Source of the DNA: Leifsonia sp. TF02-11
GTDB taxonomy: Bacteria; Actinomycetota; Actinomycetes; Actinomycetales; Microbacteriaceae
Assembly (NCBI RefSeq): GCF_017565305.1
Contig: NZ_JAGEKP010000003.1
Coordinates: forward strand, 372,001 to 436,000
DNA: 64,000 nt
Direction of reading: 5' to 3'
A model generated the notes under the pieces. It saw only the letters and a list, made by a program, of their open reading frames with translations, did not search any database and was not told the DNA's origin. The translations under genes were made by a program, and so were the position numbers. Of the stretch, positions 50,669-58,783 are shown one piece after another. Every line of letters begins with the position of its first letter. Position 1 is the stretch's first letter.

Positions 50669-51733
50669 GTGCTCACTAGACACCCCCTCAGCGCCCGGAG
50701 CTCCCGACTCCTCGCCGCTCTCACCGCGGGCCTGCTGGCCGCCCTGCTCGGGGCGGCCCCCGCCGTCGCGGACGACACCGACGCCATCTCCGCCGGCCCC
50801 GGCGACGACCGCACGCGCCTCAGCTACCAGCTGCAGCCGGGCCAGCACCTCGCCGACGAGTACGTGGTCCGCAACACCGGCAGCACGGAGCAGACGATCA
50901 CTCTGTTCGCCACCGACGCCTTCAACACCGACGACGGCCAGTACGCCCTCCTCGACACGGCGAAGAAGCCGACCGGGGTCGGCACCTGGGTGCTCTTCGA
51001 CGGATCGCAGGCCTCGGAGAAGCTGACGCTGCCGCCCGGGCAGCAGAAGACGGTCCCGTTCACGCTCGTCGTGCCGGCCGACGCCCGGCCGGGCGACCAC
51101 GCGGGCGGGATCGTCGTCTCCAGCCAGAAGGGCGACGGGCAGATCCTCGTCGACCGCCGGGTCGCGACGCGTCTCTATGTGCGCGTCCCCGGCGACCTCC
51201 AGCCCGCTCTGACGGTCGCCGACGTCTCGGCCGACTACCGCGCGACGCTGAACCCGTTCGACGGCAGCACGGCCGTGACCTTCACCGTGCGCAACAACGG
51301 CAACGTGGCGCTCGGCGCCCACCTGCTGGTCGGGGCGAAAGCCCTCTTCGGCATCCCGGCCGGCTCGGTGCGGCAGGACCTCCCCGAGCTGCTCCCCGGC
51401 AACACGCGCTCGCTCACGGTGGTCGTCCCGCACGTCGGCCAGGTCGGCTATCTCAACCCGTACGTCGAACTGCAGCCGACCGTGTCGCCCGACGCCCTCA
51501 ACCCCGGACCGCTGCGGCCGATCTCGCGCGACACGCTCGCCTTCGCGATGCCGTGGTGGCTGCTCGCCGCGCTGGTCGTCGCCGGCGGCGTGCTGCTGTA
51601 CCTGCGCCTCCGCCGCCGCAGCGACGGCAAGCGGGCCGCGGCCTGGATCGCGTACACGGAGGAGGAGGCGCGCCGCAAGGCGAACGACGAGCGCGAGGCC
51701 GTCTCCACCGGCACGGAGGGCGGAAGTGCGTAA
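50669..51733 (+). CDS. DUF916 (WxL-interacting) membrane-anchored protein
   Basis: 354 residues from GTG 50669. Signal peptide, then the DUF916 domain (LQPGQHLADEYVVRNTGSTE, TITLFATDAFNTDDGQYALL, WVLFDGSQASEKLTLPPGQQ, VPADARPGDHAGGIVVSSQK) and the second beta domain (AVTFTVRNNGNVALGAHLLV, ELLPGNTRSLTVVVPHVGQV), ending in a membrane helix (WWLLAALVVAGGVLLYLRLR) and basic tail. In Firmicutes this family binds peptidoglycan and WxL proteins. It overlaps the next gene by eight bases. Confidence 0.9.
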   Translation: MLTRHPLSARSSRLLAALTAGLLAALLGAAPAVADDTDAISAGPGDDRTRLSYQLQPGQHLADEYVVRNTGSTEQTITLFATDAFNTDDGQYALLDTAKKPTGVGTWVLFDGSQASEKLTLPPGQQKTVPFTLVVPADARPGDHAGGIVVSSQKGDGQILVDRRVATRLYVRVPGDLQPALTVADVSADYRATLNPFDGSTAVTFTVRNNGNVALGAHLLVGAKALFGIPAGSVRQDLPELLPGNTRSLTVVVPHVGQVGYLNPYVELQPTVSPDALNPGPLRPISRDTLAFAMPWWLLAALVVAGGVLLYLRLRRRSDGKRAAAWIAYTEEEARRKANDEREAVSTGTEGGSA

Positions 51734-52487
51734 GCGCGGTCCCGGTTTCGCGCTGGTCGTCGGCCTCGGCCTCCTGCTCGCGGCGGGAGGGCTCGGCGGT
51801 GTCGCAGCGCCGGCCTCCGCCGACCAGGGCGACGGCGGCGGGATCGGCATCTCCGTCGACATCCCCGGGGCGACCCCGACGCCGACGCCGACGGCGGGGG
51901 ACAGCGGCAGCGGCAGCGGCGGCTCCGGTGATTCCGGCGGCGGCCAGAGCACGCCCTCCGACACCCCGTCCGACGTGGCGGGCACCGGTCCGACGCCGAA
52001 ACCGACGTCCCCGGCGGCGACCGGAGGCTCGAACGGGCCCCTCAACGTCAGCGGGCTCAGCGCGCGCTTCGTGCCCGACCTGAACCCCGGGCACGGCACG
52101 ATCATCGCGACGATCGCGGTGCACAACGGATCGTCGACGGCCTTCGCTCCGAAGGCCCGGTTCACGCTGACCAACTCCTTCGGCACAACCATCGCCGACT
52201 CCGGAACGGTCGCAGGACCGACGATCCAACCGGGCAAGACCGCCGAGCTGACCCAGCGCCTCGACGGCGTCGGCCAGTGGGCCTTCGTCACCGCCCACGC
52301 GACGATCACGCCACCCGCCGTTCTCGACGGACACACGATGAAGCCGGTGCTCCGCGACACCCTGGTCTTCGCATTCCCGTGGGTCGGCGCTGTCTCGATC
52401 GTGCTGATGGCGGGCGCTGCGGCCATCATCCTGGTCGTGCGCGGCTCGCTCGGGCTCGGGCTGGTGGCCGCGGGAGCCGGCGCATGA
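51726..52487 (+). CDS. Secreted membrane-anchored surface protein with Ser/Gly/Pro linker
   Basis: 253 residues from GTG 51726. Signal peptide (FALVVGLGLLLAAGGLGGVA). Residues 40-105 are a Gly/Ser/Pro/Thr low-complexity stretch with PTPTPT repeats. Residues 108-215 form a beta-sandwich (LNVSGLSARFVPDLNPGHGT, IATIAVHNGSSTAFAPKARF) related in shape to the second domain of DUF916 proteins, followed by a C-terminal membrane helix (AVSIVLMAGAAAIILVV). Start overlaps the DUF916 stop and stop overlaps the sortase-like start. Confidence 0.8.
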   Translation: MRKRGPGFALVVGLGLLLAAGGLGGVAAPASADQGDGGGIGISVDIPGATPTPTPTAGDSGSGSGGSGDSGGGQSTPSDTPSDVAGTGPTPKPTSPAATGGSNGPLNVSGLSARFVPDLNPGHGTIIATIAVHNGSSTAFAPKARFTLTNSFGTTIADSGTVAGPTIQPGKTAELTQRLDGVGQWAFVTAHATITPPAVLDGHTMKPVLRDTLVFAFPWVGAVSIVLMAGAAAIILVVRGSLGLGLVAAGAGA

Positions 52488-53434
52488 GCGAGGACGTGCA
52501 GACCCGCCCGCCCCGGCCGCCGAAAACCCCTCGCCCGCCCAAGCCTCCGCGCCGTCCTCCGGCGCCGCCGCGCGAGCCGATCGTCCTCAGCCCCGCTCAA
52601 AAGACCGCGCGCGCCATCGCGCTGCTCGCCGCCGTCGCGCTGATCGGATTCGCCGCGAACATCCTGCTGCTCAGCCACGTTCACCACCTGGTCGGCCAGC
52701 AGGTCGCCGGCAACACGTTCCGGGAGGAGCTCGCGGCGGCGACCGCTCCGGTCAGCGAAGGCGACGTGGACGGTGTGCTGCTGCCGGACGGCGTGCCGGT
52801 CGCCATGCTCGCGATCCCGTCGATCGGCCTGAACGAGGTGGTCCTCGAGGGTTCCTCCTCCGGGGTCACGGCGAACGGTCCAGGTCACCGCCGCGACACG
52901 GTGCTTCCCGGGCAGGCCGGCACCAGCGTCGTCCTCGGCCGCGCGGCGGCGTACGGCGGTCCGTTCTCGGGTATCCAGGGTCTCGCGCCCGGTGCCAGGA
53001 TCGTCGTCATCACCGGTCAGGGCAAGAGCGTCTACAGCGTGATCGGAGTGCGCTACGCCGGTGATCCGGACCTCCCGACCCTCCGTTCGACCGAGGGGAG
53101 GCTGACGCTGGAGACCGCGCGCGGGCTGCCGTACGTGCCCTCGGGCGTGGTGCGCGTCGATGCCGAGCTGATCTCGAAGGCGAAGGACGCCGGCGTCCGC
53201 CAGACCACGGCCAAGACCCTGCCGCTCGCCGACCGCGAGCTCGCGAGCGACCCGAGCACGGCGTGGCTGCTCGTGTTCGCGCTGCAGGCCCTCGTGGCCG
53301 CCCTCCTCCTCGGCACCCGTGCCCTGCACCGGTTCGGCGCACAGCGCACCTGGATCGTGTTCACGCCGATCCTGCTGGCCGCCGGGATCATCGCCGCCGA
53401 CCAGGTGTCGCGGCTGCTGCCCAACCTTCTCTGA
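52484..53434 (+). CDS. Sortase-fold membrane protein without catalytic residues
   Basis: 316 residues. Pro-rich cytoplasmic N-terminus, helix at 43-63, a sortase E-like domain at 95-235 and two C-terminal helices (262-280, 290-308). Sortase landmarks align: [49 protein letters not shown]. The catalytic His (in A-G-H-R) is Arg153, the catalytic Cys (in T-T-C) is Ala212, and the Arg near the Cys is also absent. It cannot be a transpeptidase; I infer a scaffold or docking protein. Lies just before pstB. Confidence 0.82.
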   Translation: MSEDVQTRPPRPPKTPRPPKPPRRPPAPPREPIVLSPAQKTARAIALLAAVALIGFAANILLLSHVHHLVGQQVAGNTFREELAAATAPVSEGDVDGVLLPDGVPVAMLAIPSIGLNEVVLEGSSSGVTANGPGHRRDTVLPGQAGTSVVLGRAAAYGGPFSGIQGLAPGARIVVITGQGKSVYSVIGVRYAGDPDLPTLRSTEGRLTLETARGLPYVPSGVVRVDAELISKAKDAGVRQTTAKTLPLADRELASDPSTAWLLVFALQALVAALLLGTRALHRFGAQRTWIVFTPILLAAGIIAADQVSRLLPNLL

Positions 53435-53462
53435 TCTCCCGTCCCGTCGAAAGAAGCCCTCG

Positions 53463-54281
53463 ATGTCCCTCCCCGCCCCGCTCGCCCCGCCTGCGCCGAC
53501 TCCCTCCCTCGCCGGGCTGGACGCCCGCAACATCTCGGCGTGGTTCGGCGACCACCTCGTGCTCGACCGGGTCTCGCTGACGATGAACGCCGGTGAGATC
53601 ACCGCGCTGATCGGCCCGTCGGGCTGCGGCAAGTCGACGTTCCTGCGCATCCTCAACCGGATGCACGAGCTCATCCCGTCGGCCTCGCTCGCCGGCGAGG
53701 TCCTGCTCGACGGCGACGACATCTACGACCGCGGCCGACGCCTCGTGGACGCGCGCAAGAGCATCGGGATGGTCTTCCAGAAGCCCAACCCGTTCCCGGC
53801 GATGTCGATCTACAACAACGTCGTCGCCGGGCTCAAGCTGACCGGGATGCGCGCGACGCGCGACGAGAAGGACGAGCTGGTCGAGAGCTGCCTGGCCAAG
53901 GCCGGTCTCTGGAACGAGGTCAAGGATCGCCTGCGCTCGCCCGGCGGCGGCCTCTCCGGAGGTCAGCAGCAGCGGCTCTGCATCGCCCGCTCCCTCGCCG
54001 TTCGGCCGCGCGTGCTGCTCATGGACGAGCCCTGCTCCGCCCTCGACCCGACCTCCACCCGGGTCATCGAGGAGACCATGCTCGAGCTGGTGTCCGAGGT
54101 CACCATCGTCATCGTCACCCACAACATGCAGCAGGCCCAGCGGGTGTCCGACCGCTGTGCGTTCTTCCTCGCGGGTGCCGGTCGTCCCGGCGCGATCGTG
54201 GAGTACGGCGACACCGACGCGATGTTCGGCGACCCCCTGGACCCGCGCACGTTCGACTACGTCAACGGGCGCTTCGGGTGA
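53463..54281 (+). CDS. pstB: Phosphate ABC transporter ATP-binding protein PstB
   Basis: 272 residues. Walker [10 protein letters not shown] at 51-59, Q-loop [23 protein letters not shown] signature LSGGQQQR at 163-170, Walker [12 protein letters not shown] at 185-195, H-loop [20 protein letters not shown]. It powers phosphate import. It is separated from pstC, pstA and pstS by more than 8 kb of surface-protein genes but still in the same orientation, 28 bp after the sortase-like gene. No phoU follows. Confidence 0.95.
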   Translation: MSLPAPLAPPAPTPSLAGLDARNISAWFGDHLVLDRVSLTMNAGEITALIGPSGCGKSTFLRILNRMHELIPSASLAGEVLLDGDDIYDRGRRLVDARKSIGMVFQKPNPFPAMSIYNNVVAGLKLTGMRATRDEKDELVESCLAKAGLWNEVKDRLRSPGGGLSGGQQQRLCIARSLAVRPRVLLMDEPCSALDPTSTRVIEETMLELVSEVTIVIVTHNMQQAQRVSDRCAFFLAGAGRPGAIVEYGDTDAMFGDPLDPRTFDYVNGRFG

Positions 54282-54379
54282 TCGATCTGCCCTGTCTACT
54301 GCGACGGGTGCGGATTTTGGAGTATCGTCCGCACTTTTGGGTTCTTCTAAACAGCGCTCGTCCGTGAGACCATGCCCAC

Positions 54380-54685
54380 ATGAAGGATTCTCACGGTATT
54401 GATGTCGCTGAGCCCGCGTCCGCTCACGGCCCCGGTCGTGCGCCTGCAGGAATCCCACTGACCATCCGCCTGGGCGAGCGCGAGTTCGCCGCGCTGGTCC
54501 GAATCGCCCGCCACCGCGAGACCACGGCTGCCGAGCTCGTCGAGCAGCTCGTGCTGCACGCGCTCAGCCGGGCCGACGTGCCGCCTCCCGCGGAGTCGCA
54601 TCCCGCCCGCAAGCACACCACCTACGAGGAGGCCACCGCCGGGTTCCGCGCGGACAGCGGCGTGCACACCCCGCCCGATATGTGA
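54380..54685 (+). CDS. Small hypothetical protein, possible ribbon-helix-helix
   Basis: 101 residues. The core IPLTIRLGEREFAALVRIAR followed by HRETTAAELVEQLVLHAL has a strand-helix-helix pattern and the size of an RHH or CopG-like DNA-binding domain. Flanks are Pro/His-rich. The intergenic region upstream (about 100 bp) is AT-richer than the surroundings. No partner toxin is adjacent. Identification is tentative. Confidence 0.55.
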   Translation: MKDSHGIDVAEPASAHGPGRAPAGIPLTIRLGEREFAALVRIARHRETTAAELVEQLVLHALSRADVPPPAESHPARKHTTYEEATAGFRADSGVHTPPDM

Positions 54686-54732
54686 TCGCGCCGCTAGGCT
54701 GAGGGCTCCACCATCGTCCGAGGAGTTCCACC

Positions 54733-55194
54733 ATGCCCGCCGTGAGCATCCGGCCGACGCTCGGCCCGGTCGAGTACCCGTCGCTCGTGGCGATCTGGCG
54801 CCGAGCGATCGATGCGACGCACGACTTCCTGGCAGACGCCGACCGTGACCAGATCGAGGCGCGTCTCGCGACGGACTACTTCCCGGCCGTGACCCTGTCG
54901 GTCGCGGAACGTGACGGCCGCCCGGTGGGATTCTCGGGAGTGCACGGCGACAGCCTCGAGATGCTGTTCGTCGATGCGGAGGAACGCGGTGGCGGGATCG
55001 GCAGCGCCCTCCTCGCGCACGCCGTCGAGCAGCAGGGTGTCACGCGGGTCGACGTCAACGAGCAGAACGGGCCGGGCGCCGCCTTCTACGCGCGCCGGGG
55101 TTTCGAGGTGGTCGGCAGGAGCGAGCGCGACGAGGCGGGGCGGCCCTACCCGCTGCTCCACCTGAGCCTCGGCCGGGCGAAGGCGCAGCCCTAG
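54733..55194 (+). CDS. GNAT-family N-acetyltransferase
   Basis: 153 residues, one GNAT domain: SIRPTLGPVEYPSLVAIWRR, SVAERDGRPVGFSGVHGDSL, MLFVDAEERGGGIGSALLAH (acetyl-CoA pyrophosphate loop) and VDVNEQNGPGAAFYARRGFE. GAGGAG precedes the ATG. Resembles E. coli YjaB-type acetyltransferases. Substrate unknown. Convergent with the left-handed beta-helix gene, with stops overlapping by four bases. Confidence 0.88.
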   Translation: MPAVSIRPTLGPVEYPSLVAIWRRAIDATHDFLADADRDQIEARLATDYFPAVTLSVAERDGRPVGFSGVHGDSLEMLFVDAEERGGGIGSALLAHAVEQQGVTRVDVNEQNGPGAAFYARRGFEVVGRSERDEAGRPYPLLHLSLGRAKAQP

Positions 55195-55742
55195 CTGTTG
55201 CCGTCGAAGCCGGCGCTCAGCCGGCGCATGAGGTCGCGCATGGAGGTGCCGCGCGGCACGCCGTACATCGTGCCGGGGAAGTCCAGCTCGCGCTGCACCG
55301 CCCACAGCTCGTCGTGGCGGTCGGGTGAGAACAGCTGAGCCGGGTTCCCGGCCGCGATCCAGCCGATCGGGACCACGCTGTCGGGCGGCAGCACCGAGTT
55401 GACCTGCAGAACGGCGTGGATGCGCAGTTCCGACCGTGCGCCGACGACCGCGCCGGCGAACACGCACGCGCCCGTGGCGACGAACACCTCGTCCTCGATG
55501 CGGGCACCCGTGACGTTGGTGTGCGGGCCGATCAGCACGGCGTCGCCGACCGTCACGGGATGCGCGGCCCTCCCTCTCAGGACCGCGTGCTCCATGACCA
55601 GCACGTCCTCCCCGAGCGTGATCGGGCCGCGCGAGCCGTCGAGCACGGCACCCGCCAGCACGCGCGCGCCGGGGCCGAGCGTCACGTCCCCGCTGACCAC
55701 GGCGCTCGGCGCCACCATCGCTGTCTCGTGAACACGCACCAT
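55191..55742 (-). CDS. Left-handed beta-helix (gamma-carbonic-anhydrase-like) protein
   Basis: 183 residues of hexapeptide repeats: MVAPSAVVSGDVTLGPGARV, AVLDGSRGPITLGEDVLVME and VTGARIEDEVFVATGACVFA. Similar proteins are annotated as gamma carbonic anhydrase or acyl/acetyltransferases. Metal His ligands in the family come from adjacent coils; here His52 (MEHAVL), and GPHTNVTG are candidates. Real catalytic activity is uncertain. The 57-nt repeat lies just upstream of its start. Confidence 0.82.
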   Translation of the reverse strand: MVRVHETAMVAPSAVVSGDVTLGPGARVLAGAVLDGSRGPITLGEDVLVMEHAVLRGRAAHPVTVGDAVLIGPHTNVTGARIEDEVFVATGACVFAGAVVGARSELRIHAVLQVNSVLPPDSVVPIGWIAAGNPAQLFSPDRHDELWAVQRELDFPGTMYGVPRGTSMRDLMRRLSAGFDGNS

Positions 55743-55760
55743 CCGGCAACCCTATGTCCG

Positions 55761-55817
55761 CGAAGGGCACGTCGTTGTCCCTTTCGAGCGCCGAAAGCGA
55801 CAACGACGTGCCCCTCG
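55761..55817. repeat. 57-nt palindromic repeat, copy 5 of 5
   Basis: Begins CGAAGGGCACGTCGTTGTCC and ends GACAACGACGTGCCCCTCG, 17 bases behind the stop of the small membrane protein gene at 55835 (minus strand) and 19 bases before the start of the beta-helix gene. Confidence 0.85.
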
Positions 55818-55834
55818 GCGACCCCGAGAACCCG

Positions 55835-56014
55835 TTACTGGCGCTCGGAGTGGCCCAGCACGTGGACGGGGATGCCGAACGAGAGCGCGACGCACACGAT
55901 CCCGGCGAAGAACACCAGCCCCTCCCACGAGGGCAGAGTGTCGGCCAGACCGAGGAGGAAGAGCCCCACCAGGAAGAGGAGGAAGCACAGGATGAATGCG
56001 ATCACATCGCCCAT
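55835..56014 (-). CDS. Small two-helix membrane protein
   Basis: 59 residues starting at ATG 56014 (MGDVIAFILCFLLFLVGLFL): two hydrophobic helices (about 3-23 and 30-50) separated by LADTLPSWEG and ending HVLGHSERQ. An upstream start 15 codons earlier is possible but has no hydrophobic logic. Function unknown; similar two-helix proteins are common here (5779, 12831). Confidence 0.6.
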   Translation of the reverse strand: MGDVIAFILCFLLFLVGLFLLGLADTLPSWEGLVFFAGIVCVALSFGIPVHVLGHSERQ

Positions 56015-56078
56015 GCCCGCAACTATCCACCTCGCCCCTCGGCTTGGCAAGACCGTCCGCACGCGCGAAGCTGGGCAC

Positions 56079-56828
56079 GTGCAGCAGCGAAGGGTGGAGG
56101 CGCGACAGGGCCGCGTGCGTCGGCTCCAGCTCCTCCGCAGGATCGGTGTGCTGCTGGCCGACTGGGAGTACGTCCTCCGTCACCAGGTGCGCGCGGCGTT
56201 CGACCGCGGCGAGCCCGGAGCGCTCGTGGACGACAGCGGCACCGGCGAACCCGTGGTGCTGCTGCCGGGGATCTACGAGACCTGGCGGTTCCTGCATCCG
56301 CTGGCCCGCCGCCTCCACGCCGCGGGGCACCCCGTGCACGTCGTCGCCGCCCTCGGCGACAATCGGATGTCGCTCCAGGAGGCCGCCGACCGCGTGCAGC
56401 GCCACCTGCTCGAGAACCATCTGGGCGACGTGACGATCGTCGCCCACAGTAAGGGCGGCCTGGTGGCGCGCACCCTCCTCGCCCGGCCGGAGACGGCGGC
56501 GCGCATCCGTCGCGTCGTCGCGATCTCGACGCCGTTCTCCGGGTCGGTGCTGGCCGGCTGGATCCCGATTCCCGCCGTTCGCGCGCTGCGGCCCGATGGC
56601 CCCGACTTCGCCCGGTCGGCGACGGCCGACGTCGACGTCACCCGCGTCGTCTCGATCTGGGGATGGTACGACCCGCACATCCCGGGAGGCTGCGCGCTGG
56701 CGGGTGCGCGCAACATCGAGGTGCCCGTCGGCGGTCACTTCCGCATCCTGGGCAGCCCGCGCGTGCTCGCGCTGGTGGACGAGCTCATCGACGATGCCGT
56801 CGGCGGCGGGGGAGCCGGCGAGAGCTGA
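56079..56828 (+). CDS. Alpha/beta hydrolase, lipase-like
   Basis: 249 residues. Start uncertain: GTG 56079 or GTG 56094. The family motif PVVLLPGIYETWRFLHPLAR precedes the nucleophile elbow VAHSKGGLVART with Ser124 (G-x-S-x-G replaced by H-S-K-G-G). The catalytic His lies in PVGGHFRILGS near 225. Close to PGAP1/triacylglycerol-lipase-type hydrolases. No signal peptide. Substrate probably an ester lipid; inferred. Confidence 0.82.
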   Translation: MQQRRVEARQGRVRRLQLLRRIGVLLADWEYVLRHQVRAAFDRGEPGALVDDSGTGEPVVLLPGIYETWRFLHPLARRLHAAGHPVHVVAALGDNRMSLQEAADRVQRHLLENHLGDVTIVAHSKGGLVARTLLARPETAARIRRVVAISTPFSGSVLAGWIPIPAVRALRPDGPDFARSATADVDVTRVVSIWGWYDPHIPGGCALAGARNIEVPVGGHFRILGSPRVLALVDELIDDAVGGGGAGES

Positions 56829-56932
56829 TCGGCCCTCAGCGGACCCTGTTGCGCATTCGCCGCGCACCGCTATCCTCGGCCTCGTGAAGGACGGTCCGCC
56901 CGGGCGGCGGACCGCTGACGGGGAGGGCGGCC

Positions 56933-57319
56933 ATGGTGCGAACGATCCGGAGGGCGCCGGCCGGCCTGGTCGGCACCTGTGTCGCCGCCGTCGCCGTCAT
57001 CGGCCTTCTCACGGGCTGCGCCGGCACCCCGAGCGGCAACGCGGTCGTCGGCACCTGGGGATCGACCGCCGCGAAACAGCCCAACCTCACGATCGAGAAC
57101 GACGGTGCCTTCTCGGGCACCGACGGCTGCAACCGGCTCACCGGCCGCGGATCGATCGACGGCGACAGCATCACGTTCGGGCCCATCGCCAGCACCATGA
57201 TGGCGTGCACCGGGGTCGACGAGTGGCTGGGCAAGGCCGTCACCGGAACGGCCAAGGGCAGCACCCTGGTCGTCTACGACCTCAGCGGAAACCAGATCGG
57301 AACACTCGACAAGAAGTGA
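56933..57319 (+). CDS. META-domain lipoprotein
   Basis: 128 residues. Lipobox LLTGC with Cys29 after a signal core (VGTCVAAVAVIGLLTG) makes it a membrane-anchored lipoprotein. The META/HslJ domain is seen in VGTWGSTAAKQPNLTIENDG, FSGTDGCNRLTGRGSIDGDS and GPIASTMMACTG (the conserved TxxACxG). META proteins in HslJ relate to heat or novobiocin resistance, mechanism unknown. GGAGGG precedes the ATG. 25 bp upstream of gadB, so perhaps one unit. Confidence 0.88.
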   Translation: MVRTIRRAPAGLVGTCVAAVAVIGLLTGCAGTPSGNAVVGTWGSTAAKQPNLTIENDGAFSGTDGCNRLTGRGSIDGDSITFGPIASTMMACTGVDEWLGKAVTGTAKGSTLVVYDLSGNQIGTLDKK

Positions 57320-57344
57320 TCCGCGGGACCGGAAGGAGGCGCGC

Positions 57345-58772
57345 ATGGCGCGGCTCGAGTCAGACATCCCATCGGCGAGCGGGGACACCCGGCTCGCCCC
57401 CGCATACACCGGGCGGCTCTCGCGCAAGAGTCCGCCGAGCACCCTCCCCGACGACGCGACCGACCCGGCCTCCACGTACCGGCTGATCCACGACGAGCTG
57501 CTGCTCGACGGCAGCTCGCGGCTCAACCTCGCGACCTTCGTGACGACCTGGATGGACCCGGAGGCCGAGATCCTCATGGCCGAGGCGTTCGACAAGAACA
57601 TGATCGACAAGGACGAGTACCCGGCGACCGCCGCGATGGAGCGCCGCTGCGTCTCGATCGTCTCCGACCTCTTCCACGCCGAGCCGGGGGAGCCGACCGG
57701 CGCCGCGACCATCGGATCGAGCGAGGCGGTCATGCTGGGGGGCCTCGCGCTCAAGTGGCGGTGGCGTGCGCGCCGCTCCGGGGTGACAGGCGGTACCGAC
57801 CCGGGTGGCGTGCCCAACCTGGTGCTCGGCGCGAACGTGCAGGTGGTGTGGGAGAAGTTCTGCCGCTACTTCGAGGTCGAGCCGCGCTATCTCCCCGTCG
57901 CGAAGGGAAGGTACGTCATCACCCCGGAGCAGGTCGTCGACGCGGTGGACGAGAACACGATCGGTGTCGTCGGCATCCTCGGCACGACCTACACGGGCGA
58001 ACTGGAGCCCATCGCCGAGATCTGCGCGGCGCTCGACGCCCTTGCGGCCTCGGGCGGCCCGGATGTCCCCGTGCACGTGGACGCTGCGAGCGGCGGCTTC
58101 GTCGTGCCGTTCCTCCACCCCGATCTGGAGTGGGACTTCCGTCTCCCGCGCGTCGTCTCGATCAACGTGAGCGGGCACAAATACGGGCTCACCTATCCGG
58201 GCATCGGCTTCGTGGTGTGGAGGTCGCCCGAGCACCTGCCGGAGGATCTCGTCTTCCGCGTCAACTATCTCGGCGGCGACATGCCGACGTTCACGCTGAA
58301 CTTCTCCCGCCCTGGCAACCAGATCGTCGGTCAGTACTACAACTTCGTCCGGCTCGGGAGGTCGGGGTTCACCGCGATCATGGAGGCGCTGCGCTACATC
58401 GCCCGGCGGATCTCGGCGGGCCTGGCCGAGGACCCGGTGATCGACATCATCACCGACGGCTCCGCCATCCCCGTGCTGGCGTTCGCGTTGAAGGAGGGTA
58501 CCCCGTACACCGTCTTCCAGGTCTCGCACGAGTTGCGCGCCCGCGGCTGGCAGGTGCCGGCGTACACGATGCCCGCCGATGCGACGGACGTCGCCGTGCT
58601 GCGGATCGTCGTGCGCGACGGCTTCAACGCCGACCTGGCCGACGACCTGGTGCGTGATGTGCGCGCGGTCTGCGCGGAGCTCGGCGAGCAGGCGCAGAAG
58701 GCGGGCGCGACGTCGGACGCGGGCGCGAAGGCGACGGAGTCGGCGCGCACCAAGGCGCACTTCGCGCACTGA
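57345..58772 (+). CDS. gadB: Glutamate decarboxylase
   Basis: 475 residues, group II PLP decarboxylase. PLP Lys279 in NVSGHKYGLTYPG, cofactor Asp246 in VHVDAASGGFVVP, and substrate region ATIGSSEAVMLGGLALKWRW. The full E. coli GadA/B pattern (LNLATFVTTWMDPEAEILMA, MIDKDEYPATAAMERRCVSI) is present. It turns glutamate into GABA and consumes a proton, giving acid tolerance. No GadC antiporter gene is visible here. GGAAGGAG before ATG 57345. Confidence 0.96.
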   Translation: MARLESDIPSASGDTRLAPAYTGRLSRKSPPSTLPDDATDPASTYRLIHDELLLDGSSRLNLATFVTTWMDPEAEILMAEAFDKNMIDKDEYPATAAMERRCVSIVSDLFHAEPGEPTGAATIGSSEAVMLGGLALKWRWRARRSGVTGGTDPGGVPNLVLGANVQVVWEKFCRYFEVEPRYLPVAKGRYVITPEQVVDAVDENTIGVVGILGTTYTGELEPIAEICAALDALAASGGPDVPVHVDAASGGFVVPFLHPDLEWDFRLPRVVSINVSGHKYGLTYPGIGFVVWRSPEHLPEDLVFRVNYLGGDMPTFTLNFSRPGNQIVGQYYNFVRLGRSGFTAIMEALRYIARRISAGLAEDPVIDIITDGSAIPVLAFALKEGTPYTVFQVSHELRARGWQVPAYTMPADATDVAVLRIVVRDGFNADLADDLVRDVRAVCAELGEQAQKAGATSDAGAKATESARTKAHFAH

Positions 58773-58783
58773 GCGGAGCCGGA

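Noticed and set aside
50432-53722. 1096-codon minus-strand frame opposite the DUF916/sortase-like genes
   Set aside because: Opposes genes with clear signal peptides and domains and shows only Arg/Gly/Asp-rich composition.
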